DNA of 64,000 nt, from contig NC_046676.1 in assembly GCF_003369915.1 (NCBI RefSeq), forward strand, positions 7,595,501 to 7,659,500, in the 5' to 3' direction. This DNA comes from Drosophila miranda. Its lineage: Eukaryota; Arthropoda; Insecta; Diptera; Drosophilidae. The notes beneath the pieces were generated by a model, which was given only the letters and a program-made list of their open reading frames with translations, did not search any database and had not been told where the DNA came from. Below are positions 61,148-64,000 of the stretch, in pieces. Made by a program: the position numbers and the translations under genes. Each line of letters begins with the position of its first letter. Position 1 is the first letter of the stretch.

Positions 61148-64000
61148 TCGTTTGAGCTTCGAGTGTCTGAGCAGCAGCAGTTCCAATTCAATGCAAATTG
61201 CCCATTTATCATATATCATTTATATCATTTGTAATATAATATTCATATGATATTCCAGATGATTAGCTGTGGGGGCCACATGTACACATTTGGCATGGAT
61301 GTGCATTTCATCTCCGTTTAATTTCATCTCATTTCCATGAGGTGGAGAGGGAGGCGACTAGTGCATCAGTAATTTACCCATTTGGGTGGCCGCGGCCGTA
61401 AATTGCATTTTCCTCATTTCGCTCAACGTTGGGCAAACTTCATTTAAATTCATCGCTGGCACAGGCAATTTGCTTCATTTGGATTCCATTCCCCATTTGC
61501 ATTTAGTGGCTGGCCCAAGGGAACGGAAGTACGCCCGGAGGCTGCCTTTCTGTTGCCCATTTGCCATGCAACAGGACGAATTCAATCTGAGCGAGGGATG
61601 AATGGGGATTCAGAGGCAAAAACTGCTGCCAAGCAGAGATAATTCGCGCCATTCGTGTGGCAGGGACAGGGACAGGGACAGAGAATCTGTTGTTGCAGCA
61701 GCATGGAACAATAAACTTCAGCATCAGCTAATCCGGATAGACGACAGTCGACAGCCGACACATTGCGCATTCGCCGTGTGGTACAGCCAGTGCAGATTGT
61801 TGGCAGGAAGCCAACAAAAGCGCACAGCCAGGCAAGCGTGCAATAGCGAGCATCATTATCATCATCATCATCAGAGGAGGAGGAACAGGATGAGGATGAT
61901 GGGTAGGAGCATCATCAGCACCAGCATCCGCTTGGCTGCCTGCTGCCTGCTGCCTGCAGCAACAGAAAAGCTTGCAACAATGACAGCAACAAGCTGAAAC
62001 TCTGACAATGTTGACGCCATTCTGCTGTTTGTCTTTCCTCTTGTAATAAAATGGGATCCGGCTGGCTGGCTGGCTGGCTGGCTGGCTGCTGCTTGCTGGT
62101 GACAGTGTGCTAATGGCAATGGGATCTGCCCAGTCCACAGAGACGCCTCCCCTCAAAATGTTTTAAATAGTAGATACTTCACAAGTTTCAACGACTCTGT
62201 GCTTGTGCTTATGCTCTTGCTCCTCGTTCACAACATAATCATCGCCTTTCCGTGCCCTTAAGCATTGCAAAATGGCTTTACAAGTCACGTCGTAGTCAGG
62301 ATGCTTTGTCAGTCGTCTGGGATTGCCCTCGAAGGCGTCCGCCTGCCGTTTGTTGTCAGCATTTTGTCGACTCCTGTTGACAGATTGATTTTGATGTGTT
62401 TTCGTTGCTGCGAGCACTCTTATTGTGAAGATTCCCAGCCCTGAGGGCACTCGAGACGGGGGCTGAAGTTGTCCTTTTCTCGAGGCCCTTACTCTGATTT
62501 AAGAGGCAACAAACATTTTAGCCTAATTGGTTGAGTCTTTAAGCACTTGGTCCGAGCTGAATAATTGACAAAGGCATTGGATGTGAATGGAACAGGATAG
62601 GACAGGAAAGTACACTGGCCTTCCTACGGCCTTCCTATGAGCAGAATCTGTGCAGAGTCCCACATGCCCCTGCGTGCACTTTCATTAATTTAATTGGATG
62701 AGAAATGGCTTTCCATAGCTCACACACACAGAACTCAATGCCACAATAGGGAAATGAAATGAAAAAAAACTTTACTGCAGAGTTACAATCAGAGAGAAAG
62801 AGAAAATCCTTCCCTTGGGATGGGGATGGGACGCCAGCACGGGAGCCAGATTTGGTTGAATTCACTCTGGGCCACATTTCATTTACGAGTACCAGCTGCG
62901 GCCCCTGCTCCGTTGGGTCATTTACGTAAATCCAATTAACTGGGATGAGGCAGGGAATAAGGATAAGGATGGGGCAGGGCAACGGGAACGGGAACGAGAA
63001 CGGCAACTGGCATCAGGCAGCTTTATTGGAGCGTACTGGTATTAAGAGGCAGCCAAACACAAACAAACCTGCGCGGCAGGGACATCAAATGGAATGAAAT
63101 CCAATCAAATCGATACAAAAAAATACTCGGTGTAGGAATGCCATGCGGTGGGAGGGCGGTCTGGAAGGTAGATGGTAGATGCCCTCGGAATCCCTGATAG
63201 ATGCCAGGAATTTCGTCTTTACTCTCGTGAAACATTGCCTGCGGCGTTGCTCATACGTAACGTTGCCCCCAAATCAATTGAAATAAACTGGATACATGTG
63301 TATATATGCACATACATACATATGTGTCTGTTTGTCCTCGCGAGGATGTGCGTGTGTGTGCCTAGGGGGTGGAGAGAAGAACTTGTTTTCCACATATTTG
63401 TTCTATTTCTTAACCTACTTGTGGGGGCTTGTGGAAAGGCTTTGATTTTGCTCTTGTGCAGTTTTCCTGACTTCCCTCCCCAACCCGCCCCCTTTTTGTG
63501 TGCCATTTATTGGTCTGTTTGGCAGTGCCAGCCAGGGAAAATTGGTCAATTGTCACGACCCGAAGCAGCCGGCTATGGGATGGCGGCCCATTAAAGTCTG
63601 TTTAAAGTTACACGCAACAGTGGCCCTAACAAGGGGTTAACACTATCCAAATCGATTCGGAATACACACAAAATAAAACAAATAGCTGTTACGAAACATA
63701 TTCCTTCGCAAGTTAAGATACAGTTCTTATCGTCTGAAGTGTACTCAAACTCTGTCACGTCAACAATTGATGAAACCATAGATCTTTTGAGTAGAATTTC
63801 CACTCAAGAATTTATTTACTGATTAGCTAAATTAATATTTTAAAAATTTATTCTCCTGCATATATAAATTCATATGTGATGTACATTTGTATATATGTAT
63901 GTTGTGTAGTTGGACAATTTGTAAGATTTAATTTGGTCGCTTGCCAAAAAGTCGGGTCATTTGGCGGCTTTATGCGCTTAAATATTTGTGTGTTGCTTTT
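55071..64000. other. AANAT1 upstream and gene-free region
   Basis: Nearly 9 kb without a supportable gene. Near 55500-56200 lies GC-rich DNA with (CGATC) repeats (55638-55675), likely AANAT1 promoter or 5' UTR. Elsewhere are (CT)n at 61111-61143, AGCCAG repeats at 60389-60425, (GGCT)n at 62068-62091, CATCAT runs near 61855, and many TATGTA tracts. Short ORFs show no protein-like pattern. It may contain long introns of a gene that begins beyond the window. Confidence 0.4.
61111..61143. repeat. (CT)n microsatellite
   Basis: A nearly perfect CT tract of about 33 bases, flanked by CCCTCT variants. Confidence 0.9.

Noticed and set aside
62163-62450. 95-codon minus-strand ORF
   Set aside because: Lys/His/Glu-rich with no domain, promoter or splice context; probably chance.

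Overview
This is insect nuclear DNA, clearly Drosophila. Genes are split by short introns with GT-AG borders (one apparent GC-AG), intergenic DNA is rich in CT/GA/CA/TAT microsatellites and DRE boxes (TATCGATA), and the proteins match named fly genes exon by exon. Subgenus Sophophora is likely and the obscura group is plausible, but the sequence alone does not prove the species. Spliced models were built by hand. For all seven conserved genes that needed splicing (Lpin, Glo1, RagC-D, mRpS17, Myrf, spag, AANAT1) the summed exon length is a multiple of three.

Layout, left half. 0.6-5.8 kb (-): Lpin, the phosphatidate phosphatase lipin, with two alternative last exons. 5.8-9.3 kb: its upstream DNA and a possible tiny TATA-driven unit. 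9.3-10.35 kb (-): kermit (GIPC, PDZ adaptor), followed by about 7 kb of microsatellite-rich non-coding DNA. 17.4-18.2 kb: a copy of a dispersed repeat that recurs across the window. 18.7-19.5 kb (-): Glo1 (glyoxalase I). 19.6-21.3 kb: more repeats. 21.36-22.8 kb (-): RagC-D, the GTPase that feeds amino-acid status to TORC1. 23.7-24.3 kb (+): mRpS17, convergent with Myrf. 24.6-31.2 kb (-): Myrf, the self-cleaving membrane-bound transcription factor. 31.2-36.6 kb: non-coding.

Right half. 36.8-38.8 kb (-): spag (RPAP3 co-chaperone). A 5'-truncated LINE ends in a 30-T run (poly-A on the minus strand) 26 bases upstream of its start codon. 39.4-41.3 kb: a PIF/Harbinger transposase-like gene with one in-frame stop, tail-to-tail with a small coiled-coil partner gene. 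41.36-48.6 kb: a striking inverted duplication of two 3,105-base arms, nearly identical and with no net indels, around a 1,033-base spacer. It carries a damaged copy of the spindle gene mars, the dispersed repeat and I-clade LINE ORF1 fragments. 48.7-51.1 kb: nested repeats. 51.56-51.89 kb (+): an unrecognised small secreted Arg-rich protein. 52.2-55.1 kb (-): AANAT1 (Dat). 55.1-64 kb: non-coding.

The conserved genes are ordinary housekeeping and metabolic genes with no shared pathway. The unusual content lies between 38.8 and 51.9 kb, where transposons, a host-gene duplication and a palindrome have built up between spag and AANAT1.
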